NCBI RefSeq assembly: GCF_041260155.1
Contig: NC_091928.1
Coordinates: 43,619,137 to 43,683,136 of the forward strand
Length of the DNA: 64,000 bases
Direction of reading: 5' to 3'
Source: Ptychodera flava
Taxonomy: Eukaryota > Hemichordata > Enteropneusta > Ptychoderidae
Part shown: piece by piece, positions 34,546-45,821 of the stretch
How the letters are laid out: each line of letters begins with the position of its first letter
Numbering within the stretch: position 1 is the first letter of the stretch
Translations under genes and position numbers: made by a program
The notes under the pieces: model-generated
Database searches by the model: none
Told to the model about the DNA's origin: nothing
Seen by the model: the letters and a program-made list of their open reading frames with translations, nothing else

Positions 34546-35350
34546 TGTTTGTTTTCTCAAATAAAAGTACTGTCACACCGATTAATTAAAAAATCGTAAA
34601 ATTCACAAGCATTGTGGGATGCAATGGTGGCAACTGTGTGGCCATGGAAAAGACTGTTATCGTACGGCAGTGACGCATACATATCAGTGAGCTGCTTGAA
34701 TGAGCTATAAATGAGCTGTACATACCATTAGCATTTGTTCATCTTTCTGCATTTACTGGCCTTCTCTAACGAGTTCGCAGCCTCATTATAAGGAAATGTA
34801 ATGAAGCAAGAAACAGAATATACAAAAACGATAATGTTGTGAAATTCATGCTGACAAAATACCACATGCTTTGCTCCAAACCAAATTTTTTGGTCCACTT
34901 GATTGTATATATACAACATGTTACAACACATACACAGCATTTGAATGCAGATTTGGAACAATCATATTTAAAAGGTAATTTGAAATACATATTTTTCTGT
35001 ATTGAAAAAGTAAATCTAAATACTTCCCATGACAAAATATGCATCAGGATTAAATAAAATTGTACAGAAGACTGAATTAATTTGTACAAGACATGCTCAC
35101 AGAATATTTTCATGCACAGTATATTTAACAATACTGAGGCATGTATTTGATTATGCCATCTGTCCGCTCAGTATTGTGACAGGAGTTCTTTGAATATACA
35201 CGTAAGTTATACAACAGCACTCAAAATATGTCATCATAAGAATCTGAAAAGCAGTAGCCACCACTAGTACATCATGTCCAGTAAAAAGAGGTTACTCTCT
35301 CGTGCCCTTGGACTGATACAACATAATGATAAAAAACACGTACCACTCAA
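34546..35350. other. Intergenic DNA downstream of the Ikaros-like gene
   Basis: No gene or repeat is recognised. Part may be distal 3' UTR of the minus-strand zinc-finger gene; a minus-strand AATAAA (plus-strand TTTATT) was not obvious. Confidence 0.3.
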
Positions 35351-35352
35351 TG

Positions 35353-35660
35353 TCAAACTAGGAGTCATGCCCCCTGGTAAAATGACACATGAAGTCAACT
35401 TTCTTTCTCTTTGAATTGTATAGGGGTCATTCCCCCTGGTAAAATACCAATCAGTGTCATACTCTGACATTTGACTAGGAGTCATGCCCCCTGGTACAAT
35501 ACCAATTATTGTCATACTCTGACATATATTTGACACATGAAGTAAACTCTTTCTTACTCTTTGATTTATATAGGGGTCATTCCCCCTGGTAAAATATCAG
35601 TCTTATACTCTGACATACACATATAACTAGGAGTCATGCCCCCTGGTAAAATGACACATG
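35353..35660 (-). repeat. Repeat array spanning the coding end and 3' flank
   Basis: The motif TACCAGGGGG(C/A)ATGAC(T/C)CCTA (minus strand) occurs five times: centred at about 35644, 35587, 35492, 35437 and 35375, at 55-95 bp spacing. The first is the last coding segment of the zinc-finger gene, including its stop codon. Units alternate between a CATGACTCCTAG form and an AATGACCCCTATA form, and share flanking GTCAGAGTATGAC and CTTCATGTGTCA blocks. Confidence 0.85.
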
Positions 35661-37147
35661 AAGTCATATTTGTCTTTGCATTGCTGGCCACACACACCGC
35701 ATTGGAATGGGTGATGGTGGCTGTGCCAGCCCATGTGAATGGTATGCATCACCGTGTCTCCGAACACAATGTCACAAAACTCACACTGCAGGGAATCTTT
35801 GTTCTGGAACTTGGATCTTTTGTTGGCCAGCTTCCTGGAGGGGCTGCTGGTCGGGAGGCTGGATGTTGAAGGACTCGGAATGGGCTGAGTCGAGGAGCTG
35901 TGGATGTGAACTCCGGGACTGTTGATGCTGTGATGGGATAGAGAGAGCGGGCTGACGGGAGTGGCAGAACGACCGCCAAAGTTACTTGTCGCTTGTACGT
36001 CAACACGACACATTGCTGGGCTGGATGCATTCCGCTTGTACGCACTTCGTTTCGAGTTGGCAGAACTCGGGACCTCACCAGATTTTTCAACCAGAACAAC
36101 ATCAGCTTGTGAGTTATCAGCAGACAGAACCAGTGTGTCTCGAGGCGTGGTACTTGTGATGTTATTGACTTTAACTCCTCCATCACTGCTATTTCTCTGC
36201 TCATCTTCATCAAAAGACTGGCCGGGAGCTGCTGCGTCCTCTTCAGTTGTGTCCTGTACATCACCGTATCCCCCGCTCTTTTCATCCCCAGTTTTGTCCA
36301 AGACATCCCTACTGGTATCTTTGGCTCTCAAGTGACTTGAATATTTCAGCTTCTGCTGAATCGATGCTGGTGAATACCCGATACTTACAGGAGCCGAGTC
36401 AGGCCCGGGTTCATCTGCCTGCTGCTCACATGAGGCAAATCTCCTTCTTTCTGCCTTGACCTCCAAGTCAGCACTATCACTTTCCATGGAGACAGGGTGT
36501 GCTTCAGTCTCAACTGTACTTTCATTCCTTGCTTCGATGTTGGAGTTGTTGATCACTTCCCACTGCTGCACCTCGCTGTCCTGGGACTGATTCCCCATCT
36601 GTACAGTCGGTTCCGGAAACGTGCTGGAACTGTGCGGTATGTTGTATGCTCCAGGAAATGAAAACGCCTCTGGCTGTGACGTTATGACGTTCATCGCCAT
36701 TGGCATGCCGCCCTGATGGAAAAGCTCTTGCTGCTGTTGATGTTGCTGTTGCATTTGCTGGTTGTCGCCTTGTGACTGCGGCGCCATGCTCATATTCATG
36801 TCCTGACCGGTGACCGGTTTCTCAACAGCCGTCATATTGTGTCTGCTCGCGATGTGCACCGTCAACGAATCAAAAAATTTGAAATACAGACCGCAGTGCG
36901 GACATCGAAACTTCCTCAGCTTATGATTATTATTACTGTGTCGCAGTTTGATGTGAGAGGTGAGATTGCCACGAATCGTACTGGCATAGCCGCACAGATC
37001 ACAGCGGTACGGCTTTACGCCAGTGTGGATGCGCATATGCTGATGTAGATGACCCTTCTGTTTGAATGCCTGCGGACACACTGTACATTTGTATGGCCTG
37101 GGTGCATTATCCGACATCCTGATCATTCTTCTCTTGGAAGCAAGCAT
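35627..37147 (-). CDS. IKZF5: Ikaros-family zinc-finger factor, Pegasus (IKZF5)-like
   Basis: A 506-codon frame. Three N-terminal C2H2 fingers (about residues 19-41, 47-70 and 79-102, the first pair joined by the linker HTGVKPY) should bind DNA. A long low-complexity middle includes a Gln-rich stretch and many Ser/Pro. Two C-terminal fingers (453-475 and 481-504) have the Ikaros-type dimerisation sequence: TIHMGWH, then PFQCGVCG, then CKDKYDFMCHFTRG. Human IKZF5 has near-identical TIHMGCH, PFQCNICG and CKNKYDFACHFARG, so Pegasus is the closest member I can name. The ATG at 37147 is the first in frame, but an acceptor-like TTGTTGTCAG lies just upstream, so an additional 5' exon is possible. 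The chain ends RGHDS, slightly shorter than IKZF5, at a stop inside the repeat array. Confidence 0.85.
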   Translation of the reverse strand: MLASKRRMIRMSDNAPRPYKCTVCPQAFKQKGHLHQHMRIHTGVKPYRCDLCGYASTIRGNLTSHIKLRHSNNNHKLRKFRCPHCGLYFKFFDSLTVHIASRHNMTAVEKPVTGQDMNMSMAPQSQGDNQQMQQQHQQQQELFHQGGMPMAMNVITSQPEAFSFPGAYNIPHSSSTFPEPTVQMGNQSQDSEVQQWEVINNSNIEARNESTVETEAHPVSMESDSADLEVKAERRRFASCEQQADEPGPDSAPVSIGYSPASIQQKLKYSSHLRAKDTSRDVLDKTGDEKSGGYGDVQDTTEEDAAAPGQSFDEDEQRNSSDGGVKVNNITSTTPRDTLVLSADNSQADVVLVEKSGEVPSSANSKRSAYKRNASSPAMCRVDVQATSNFGGRSATPVSPLSLSHHSINSPGVHIHSSSTQPIPSPSTSSLPTSSPSRKLANKRSKFQNKDSLQCEFCDIVFGDTVMHTIHMGWHSHHHPFQCGVCGQQCKDKYDFMCHFTRGHDS

Positions 37148-37310
37148 CTTGACTGACAACAGCAACTACTGTTAATATTTCTCAGCCTCGTCTCTGTATA
37201 ACACAGAAGCTTTGTAACCTTCTGTGATTTTTGCGTTGTTGACAGTGTCTTGGTTTCACTATTGGTGATAACTTCCTTACAGTATCTTCATTTGAACAAT
37301 CTATGCAAAT

Positions 37311-37312
<2 letters not shown>

Positions 37313-37358
<46 letters not shown>
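37313..37358. repeat. (AG)n microsatellite
   Basis: About 23 AG dinucleotides, upstream of the zinc-finger gene. Confidence 0.9.
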
Positions 37359-37363
<5 letters not shown>

Positions 37364-37753
37364 TGAGAATAATACTTGGTACATAATGGGAACAAATGAT
37401 GAAATGTGCATTTACAAGGCTCATATCAATGGGCTTGGTCTTCTATTTAAGCAATAATTTTGTTGACACATGTTAAGACTTGATGAATGCTAAATGCTCG
37501 ATTGCGCCATTTGTAGTTTCAGCCTTTACACTTTAATCTTTTAAATCATACATGTATCTGTAGTAATAAATACATCCTGAAGTGTTCCACAACAAATTTC
37601 TGAAAGGTTTGTCAAACATTTCAAAAGAGATATTTTCCCATTTTTACTGGAAATGTTGGAAAAAATTGGATTGAGCAAACAGGCAACATTAATTGTTGGC
37701 ATGGTCTGCTGGTTTGATTTACTCATTGCAGGAGCGGAGGATGGGTGCAAATC

Positions 37754-38368
37754 AAGCTGCAAAATTGTAGCACTACGGTGAGGCGGTCAGAGATTTTTGG
37801 TTTTTGCGACTTCGCTCGTAGCGCTACAATGCCGATGGCCCTGGGGAGTATAAAATAAGCGCATCCCACTGGACTAGGCGTGTTGATGTGAAATGTTACA
37901 TATTTACTGCATTTGGTCGTACCGATTTATCACTACTGAAGACTATAAACACTATACTACACTTAACCTTAATTGTCATTTATGGTGTTTTGAATTTGTT
38001 CAAACACGTCGATCGCTTTCCGAAAACATTTCTGGGAGCAGCCATTACCAACTTCCAGTAATGGCGGCTCCCAGAAACACGGATGCCCCACGCTCAATGT
38101 TTTTGGAACGCGATCGACGTGTTTGAACAAATTCCGAACCCCATAAACGATAAGTTTAGTGCAGTATAGTGTTTAGTCTTCAGTAGTGATAAATCGGTAC
38201 GACCAAGTGCAGTAAATATGTAGCATTTCACACCAACACGCCTAGTCCAGTGGGATGCACTTATTTTATACTCCCCAGGGCCATCAGCATTGTAGCGCTA
38301 CTGGTGAGCGAAGTCGCAAAAACCAAAAATTACCGACCGCTCTCCGTAGCGCTACAATTTTGCAGCTA
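37754..38368. mobile_element. Long-armed foldback element, copy 1
   Basis: A 615-bp palindromic element: AAGCTGCAAAATTGTAGC at the left, GCTACAATTTTGCAGCTA at the right, and arms that pair almost to the centre (near 38060, around AACTTCCAGTAATGGCGG). The exact 10-bp repeat GGTGCAAATC flanks it at 37744-37753 and 38369-38378. The duplication length and lack of coding sequence suggest a Mutator-type foldback. Same family as 42590-43191. Confidence 0.85.
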
Positions 38369-38826
38369 GGTGCAAATCAACCACTTGGCAAGGCAAAGCC
38401 TTATGACATGTGCTGCATTTATTGCATCGTGTACCAATTCTAATAGTGTAACTGCAGCAAAAAATTCAAACAAGCTGCAGTTGAATTTATTACAATTTGC
38501 ACTTTTTTCATCGGGAGAGGAGGGAAGCAGCACATATTAGGGTGCAGGCAGCAGGACTGTGTGAAAAATTGCCTTGCTCGAAACACTGTCTCCCCATCAC
38601 TGGAGGGACCTTGCGCGAAACAATGATGGAAGGGACCTTCCTACCTCTTTGCTAGAAAACGTAGAGTCACGTATACAGGAACCACATCTTTCTGAGCAGA
38701 TGCAAGGGGCCACTTTCTTACCGTGGAGGTAGTATCTCCGCTACTGCCTCCATGTTCTCACAAAGAATCTTTCACTTGTGAATAAATGCCTATTCAAAGT
38801 TCAACATGCATCTGCACTAGCCCTGC

Positions 38827-38964
38827 GTACGATGCTGTGTGTTCCCGGCGTGTGATGTAGCCTAGAATCCTACACGTCCGCTTGCCTCCGTACCTCCGAC
38901 CCACTCGGAGGCTAGGCTACGTGTGATGGGATGCCGTATACGCCGGGAACACAAAGCATCGTAC
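38827..38964. repeat. Inverted repeat with arms of about 50 bp
   Basis: GTACGATGCTGTGTGTTCCC with GTGTGATGTAGCCTAG, mirrored by CTAGGCTACGTGTGATGGG and GGGAACACAAAGCATCGTAC. Probably a small foldback element between the divergent genes. Confidence 0.65.
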
Positions 38965-39728
38965 GTAGCATCGTAGCATCTGTACCCGCTGATAAAAATA
39001 TTTAGAATCGTACCGATGATGAAATCCACGGAAGTACAAGCACAAGCATGCATCAATACAACAACGTCTCGACGGCGCTCAGAGTAATTTTGGTTTTGCT
39101 GTAGTGCAACTAGAAATCGACCATACCCCGGCAGTGACTGTACCACAGTACCTGGAGTTGACCTGCGACTGCGAATGATTACGGTGGGGTGCTCCGATGT
39201 TCCGCTGCGAAGCACGCAGGCAGCTGATCAGGTCCGTGTCTGAATGTAGAAACTTGTTGCAAGATGTGAGCACCGCTATAACTGCTCAGTCTATTCAGCT
39301 GTGCAGTTCAGCGAAGTTATCTCACTTAATATATGCTAGGTGTTCACCGGTTGTCGACTTCCGTATTTCTATTTTCATTTGTCCAGGTCAATTACCCAGG
39401 ATGCACTTGGATTTAGGGATACTCTCGTATGATGCGAGAGTCACACAGGCGATAAGTGAGTTTAGCTAGCTGTACGCCTCCAATTTGTTCTTTTGCTTCC
39501 AAATTTTAATATTTAACAGTGAAAAACGTTTTATTATAAGCAATTTAACTGCGATGGATCAATATAACGTCTATTCTCTTTAGATTTAATGATAGTAGAA
39601 TTTTCGATCATGTCAAAGGTCAGCAAAATGGCTGCGCCCTTGTAAAGTCGACCGTAGGTCAACGACAATAAAAACACCACCAACTGAAGTCCTGAATAAA
39701 TATGGAAAGACATGACTGATGGTCCAAT

Positions 39729-42700
39729 ATGTCGATGAGGTCTGTGTCTTTTGTTCAGCGGCTTGAACTGGACGTACCTGGGAATCTTTTTACCCACGCC
39801 CTCGTGTTAGGAGATGTAGACAATGATCAGGTAAACCACGGTTTGTGCCATAGCCTAGTAAACCATGGCATGGAAATAATGCTAAACAAAATCCTGTGAT
39901 GCAAGGTTACACTACAGTAGCTTGAGGTTTTGCCCGAGGTCGTGGGTTGACCGGCAATAATCAGCGTAACCCACAACGAACCTCAGCCAAAAGATCAAGC
40001 TACTGTGCGGCAGCAAAGGAATGGTAGCACAGCTATAAAGCTTAAACTTGTGGTATCTGCTAAAGTGCGGGCTGCGGGCTGCGGGCTGCGGGTTGTGGGT
40101 TGCGGGCTGCGGGCTGCGGGTTTTTAGAATTATGGCTAGATTTCTAATATATGTAATATGGCATTTAGTATATAAGAAATAAAACCTTTAGAAGGTGTCT
40201 ATTATCAATAATCATGATCAGGTCTATCGTACAGTATCCCTTTTCCTGCCAAGTCCATATTTCAACATCAGGTCAAGATGGTTAAAATTAATGAAACACA
40301 ACATATTCCATATTGTGTATTTTAACATAATACTGTACATTTGAAGGCTGTTGAAAACATATATGCTGTAAAATTGATTTTTTGGACTAAAGATGCTATA
40401 ACAGACCATACCAAGTGGGTGAAAATACGTCATGTTTCTGAAAAAAAAATCAAAATCTGCTAAACTAAAAGCGGCGATTCCGAGGACCAATTTATTTGTT
40501 CCGAGCTGCCTGGCCATCACAAATAATTTGGGATCTGAAATCACTTTCTTTCTTGCCATGGATGTGAGTGAGAAATAATACCAGACTGACAAAAAAAATT
40601 CGCGCCTCGGAAATGTCGCCACTTATCGCGGAATGAAAATTGTTACATTTCTAGTATCGGCCATAGGAAGTAAATTCTTTGTAATGCATCTATTCACAAT
40701 TCGGTTCTAGGGCAACACATACAGAAAATTAAACAATGCCTACTTAAATGCAATGTGTAAGGAAAGATTTGACTTCAAAAAGCGTAGAAGTGTTGTGTAT
40801 TTAAATGCCGTGTATTTTTCATGAAATCTTTAAAAAGAAAAAGACGTACGACAATGGACTTAGCCTACTTTGCCGTTTCGGTTCAACCGAGGTCACGACC
40901 ACAGAGAACGACATTCCGCTAACATTATACGCGAGAATTTCAGCGGGAAAAACACGTCGGTGCGTTGACTTATTTTCAGGAATCGACCTAATAGGAATAT
41001 TTTTGGATGAGTTTGTGTTCTGCAGCTCTCAATAATTGTGTATCTCCTAATATCATGAACATATTCTATGACTTGCACCTGCAGCATGATAGTCGCTCCA
41101 TATGCATTTGATCCAGCGTGACTATGAAAAGTTTCCTAGGACTATTATCGTGTTCACCACAATAAAATAATTTTAAACGGCATTGAAAACGATTCTGAAA
41201 ATTGTGCTTTTATCGGCGGTTGAACTAATCTGAAGTGTGAGAAGGGCATGGCATTCTATGAAAAAGTAACAAATTATTAGGCGTGTCGAGTTTCAACGAA
41301 CCGAAGTTCATCTCCCAGTTCATCTGTGCTGTCAACGATCCGAAACTTACTTTTAAACTATCCGTCCTAATCATTAAAAAGTTAATATAGCGAGTTGTTG
41401 TGAAACCTGTCTTGTGTTCATATTATTACTCATCCGTGTTCAGTCATATCATTTCGAAAGCTTCGATCGGCAGTGCGCTGTGCAACGGCGAATGTTGGAT
41501 GGGAAATGGACTATTCTGACGTTGGTGGTGCTTTACCGTGCTTTATGGTGCTTTTCCACAGTAAGTGTTGTTGTTGATAATTTATGTAAGAGTTATCATC
41601 AGACTTGGCTCAGAAATTTGCATAATGATTCACGAAACCCGGGTTCAGGAAAAAATAAACTTAACATATAGAGAATTTAAAACTTCTTTTCACTTTGAAA
41701 ATTATTTATTGGATATAAGAAATTTTACTTATAGGAAGTGGCTTACAAAACTTCGAATCTCTGATCACAACTTACAAATTGAATTAGGTCGGAGATCAAA
41801 CCCAAAAGTCCCTGCAAGTGAGAGATTTTGTAAGTATTGTAAATCTTCAGTAGAGGATGAATTCCATTATGTAATGATCTGTCCAAAATATAGCACTTAC
41901 AGAGAGATGTTATTTTCCTCAATAACTATGTGCAGTCCTGGTTTCGTTGACTCTAGACCAGAAAGAGAAGTTCATTTACATCTTTAGTCAGTCAGATAAA
42001 TTACCCCTTGTTAAGTATATTTCAAGTACCTTACTTTTTCCCCCAGCAGCAGCTACAACCAGTGTTTGTTAATCCTTGTATCGTTGAACTGTAAAGGTAT
42101 TTTTGCCTTACCACACTTTGTTGAACTGTACAGGTATTTTTGCCTTACCACACTTCTTAAGTGTGTTGTTGCGCAATAAACATTATTATTTACCAGATGT
42201 AAGCTAAAATAACGGCATTATTCAAGAAGTTCACGGCTTTTATTCCATAAACAAATACATCTAGATACTATTTTAGCATTTATTCTATCTACTAGCGAAA
42301 ATGATACCAAAAATCACACATTTTTTCATGCCCGCAACCCGCAGCCCGCAGCCCGCAACCCGCAGCCCGCAGCCCGCAACCCGCAAAATAGCGCATCCGT
42401 AAACTTGTGTACTTAGTTGTCTGTGCCAGAAGAATCTAGCTGCAGCTTTAGCAGGTAGAACAGGCCAATTATGAGTATACAAATATATGGCAAGATAATA
42501 CTACCATTCTCTAAAGGTAGTGGTCACAAGTAAATGTGTGAAAGGAAAACTTCTCTAATTTGCATACGATCAATAGCAGCCCTTTCATGTAGCTGCAAAA
42601 TTGTAGCTCTACGGTGAGGCGGTCGGTGAGTTTTGGTTTTTGCGACCTCGCTCACCAGTAGAGCTACAGTGCCGAAGGCCCTGTAGCATACAAAATAAGC

Positions 42701-45700
42701 GCGCCACACATGGCGCGGCATTTTCATGTAAAATCCCATATATTTACTGCATTTGGTCGTACCGATTTATCACTACTGAAGACTAAACACTATACTACAC
42801 TAACCTTGTCGTTTATGGGGTTTGGTATTAGCACAGACACGTCGATCGCGTTCCATAAACATTGAGCGTGTTTCTGGGAGCCGCCATTACCGGAAGTTGG
42901 TAATGGCGGCTCCAAGAAATGTTTTTGGAACGCGATCGACGTATTTGAACAAATACCAAACCCCATACACAACAAGGTTAGTGTAGTATAGTGTTTAATC
43001 TTCAGTAGTGATAAATCAGTATGACCAAATGCAGTAAATATATGGGATTTTACATCAAAATGCCATGCCATGTGCAGCGTGCTTATTTTGTATGCTTCAG
43101 GGCCTTCGGCATTGTAGCTCTACTGGTGAGCGAGGTCGCAAAAACCAAAACTCACCGACCGCCTCACCGTAGAGCTACAATTTTGCAGCTACCCTTTCAT
43201 GATGTTTTAGTGATGGTTTTTCCAGGAAAATTAGAAAATGAAGCCCACAGGACTGATAACAAAAATTATTGGTGTTAAAGTATCACTTGACCCTACGTGT
43301 GACCTAGTGATGTGGATTGTGTTGATGGCTAGTCCATGGTTCTGCAGAAGAAACAGCCAAAAATATGGAATAAATCAGGGACACAGTCTTTTCCTTTCTG
43401 TGACTAGTAGCTCTGCTTGGCAGGGCCAGGCTGTGTGTTACTGGCTAATGTTCCCATCACAGCCGGGCCTACAGCCAATAACACCATGGAGCCTGGAGGT
43501 ACCTCCATGGTAACTCACAGCCCTGCCACGCAGAGATATTCTGTGACCTACTTTGCTATGCAACGTTGTATAAACTGCGTACATATCATAGAGATAATCT
43601 GTTGTTTCAAGTTAGCAACAGGTGTACATATACGCGTATACCATGTGATGGCAGAGTGATCAAAAGAGATGTCCAAATTTTCCTCACTTAGCTTAAAGCT
43701 AGGTAGAATAGAGCCTTAATGGAGCTCTATTCTACTTAGGATCCAGCTATTCTGAAACTGCAGCTACTGTGTACGGTACTTTTGGCCATGGGGTATGTGT
43801 AGGGCTATACAGTTTTAACAGCCTGGAAATTAGGGTAGCCGTAATAAATTAACACTCAGTCCTATTCTACAGCTGTGCAGATAAATGCTATGTTTGGCCT
43901 AACTGTAAATATGCAAGTGATGAATTGGAGTATCGATCTGTGGAGTATCATCTTATGCCACGGATCAGCACATGTACAATTGTAAAATTATACCCACAGC
44001 TTATTTTTTTCTTTTATTTGATACACAGACCAACGGGCAAACTCACTAACAGATCTGCGAAACAAAAAAGTCACACCATCAAAAGACAAATGTACAAGAC
44101 AACCATAAAAGTAACATGTTACATTAAATTGAAAAAAACATACACAAATCAAAAAAGGGAACTGTTAAAATGACTGGATAAAATAGTTTTAAAACTACAC
44201 AGCGTAGAAAAAATATCTATATTACATTTGAAAGAGATATCGTTAAAAACAGACATGCATCTGGGCACTGTCGAGAATTTTCTGCAATTAACAGAACACA
44301 AGTCTGGTTTAAAAAGGGGTTTCTTGCGTAAATTTCTACTGGGGGCATAAAAGCAGATTTGATTTAAAATATTTGGTGAATCATAATGTGAATGGATTAT
44401 TTTGTATAAAAAGCACATGTCAAGGGTTAGTCTTCTATTGTATAACTTATGCGTGTTCAGAATTCTGCAATAAAATGGGTAGCTGGATTTACTGCAGTGA
44501 ACATTGAGTTTGCGACAAATGTATTTCACAAAAGCTTCCTGGCCACCTCCCTGCCCATCCTACCCACTCATCTATACTGACTTATGCTTTCTTGATAATA
44601 CATTTGCATTCTTCAATCATCACAGCAAAGTGAGTTTGTGGTCGGTACAGTCAATGGATTGCTGTGTATATTCAAAGGAATGAATGCAGAGCCCTGGAAA
44701 GCTGCCAGTGGACTTGGAATGGTAAGTTAATATAAACCCATCATCTGGTATTACTTGGTGCAAGTCTGTGAATAAAATATGCTCTTGAATGTGATATCAG
44801 GAGAGATATTATAATGCAAAGAAGTTATCATGAGATTCTGAAACTTTACCCAATGCATTCATCTCTTATTGTGGTTTGTATTACAGGTAACATGTGTTGG
44901 TATTGGTGATGTGTGCAATAAAAAGAAAGTGAGTACAATTTCAGTTGCATTTGAAACAATGCGTGCACAGTAGCTGTTGGTATTTCCAAGTAGAATGTGG
45001 ATACACAACGCGCATGGTGTATTGAAAATGAGTGTTTGGCGATTACATCTACCGGTATTAGGCCAGCTTTTTCTAGGGTTTATGATTAAACTGTACAAAA
45101 GAACAGACAAATCAGTATGGGAAAGCCACTGACATTGATTCATCAACAAAACTTGATGATTTGATGGTGGCACTGCATTTTGTAAGGATCACAACTCTAC
45201 TCAGTGCTCACACAAAGAGCCAGTGTTGTTCAAATATATCTGATGCAATAAATCCAGGAATGTGCTCCGTCTTTACCTTTCATTTGGATTTGCTCTTGGC
45301 TTCCACTGTTTTAGCAGGCAGCCAATGACACACCTTAAAGGGACAAAGTAGGCCATTTTTCATGAATTTTGTTTGATGCAAGATACTTCTTATATTGTTT
45401 GACATGTTGAAAGATACTGAATAAATGGGTGACCATATATATATTCGACCCCGGTTTTAGACACGATACAAAACCATCGCGAAAATGAATTAATGTCATG
45501 ACAATTCATTTTTGCAATTGTTTCATTTAATTTGTCTAAAATCGGGGTCAAATATATGCATGGTCACCCATTTATTCAGTATCTTTCAACATGTCAAACA
45601 ATATAAGTAGTATCTTGCATAAAAACAAAATCCATAAAAAATGGCCGATTTTCTCCCTTTAAGTGACGGGTACAAACAAGCCTGACCTCACATCTGCTGT

Positions 45701-45750
45701 AATCATTACAAAGCTAGGCTAACAAATATCCGCCATTCGTTTTGCTTTAA

Positions 45751-45821
<71 letters not shown>

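Larger units (their letters stand above)
39831..44625. other. Intron 1 of ITFG2, packed with mobile DNA
   Basis: This 4.8-kb intron holds an inverted repeat (39912-40006), two inverted heptamer arrays, LINE fragments in opposite orientations, a full foldback element, a further inverted repeat and a short hairpin (43703-43733, GTAGAATAGAGC arms). See the separate entries. Confidence 0.7.

Noticed and set aside
35749-36306. A 185-codon minus-strand frame and plus-strand frames across the zinc-finger gene
   Set aside because: Out-of-frame shadows of the Ikaros-like coding sequence.
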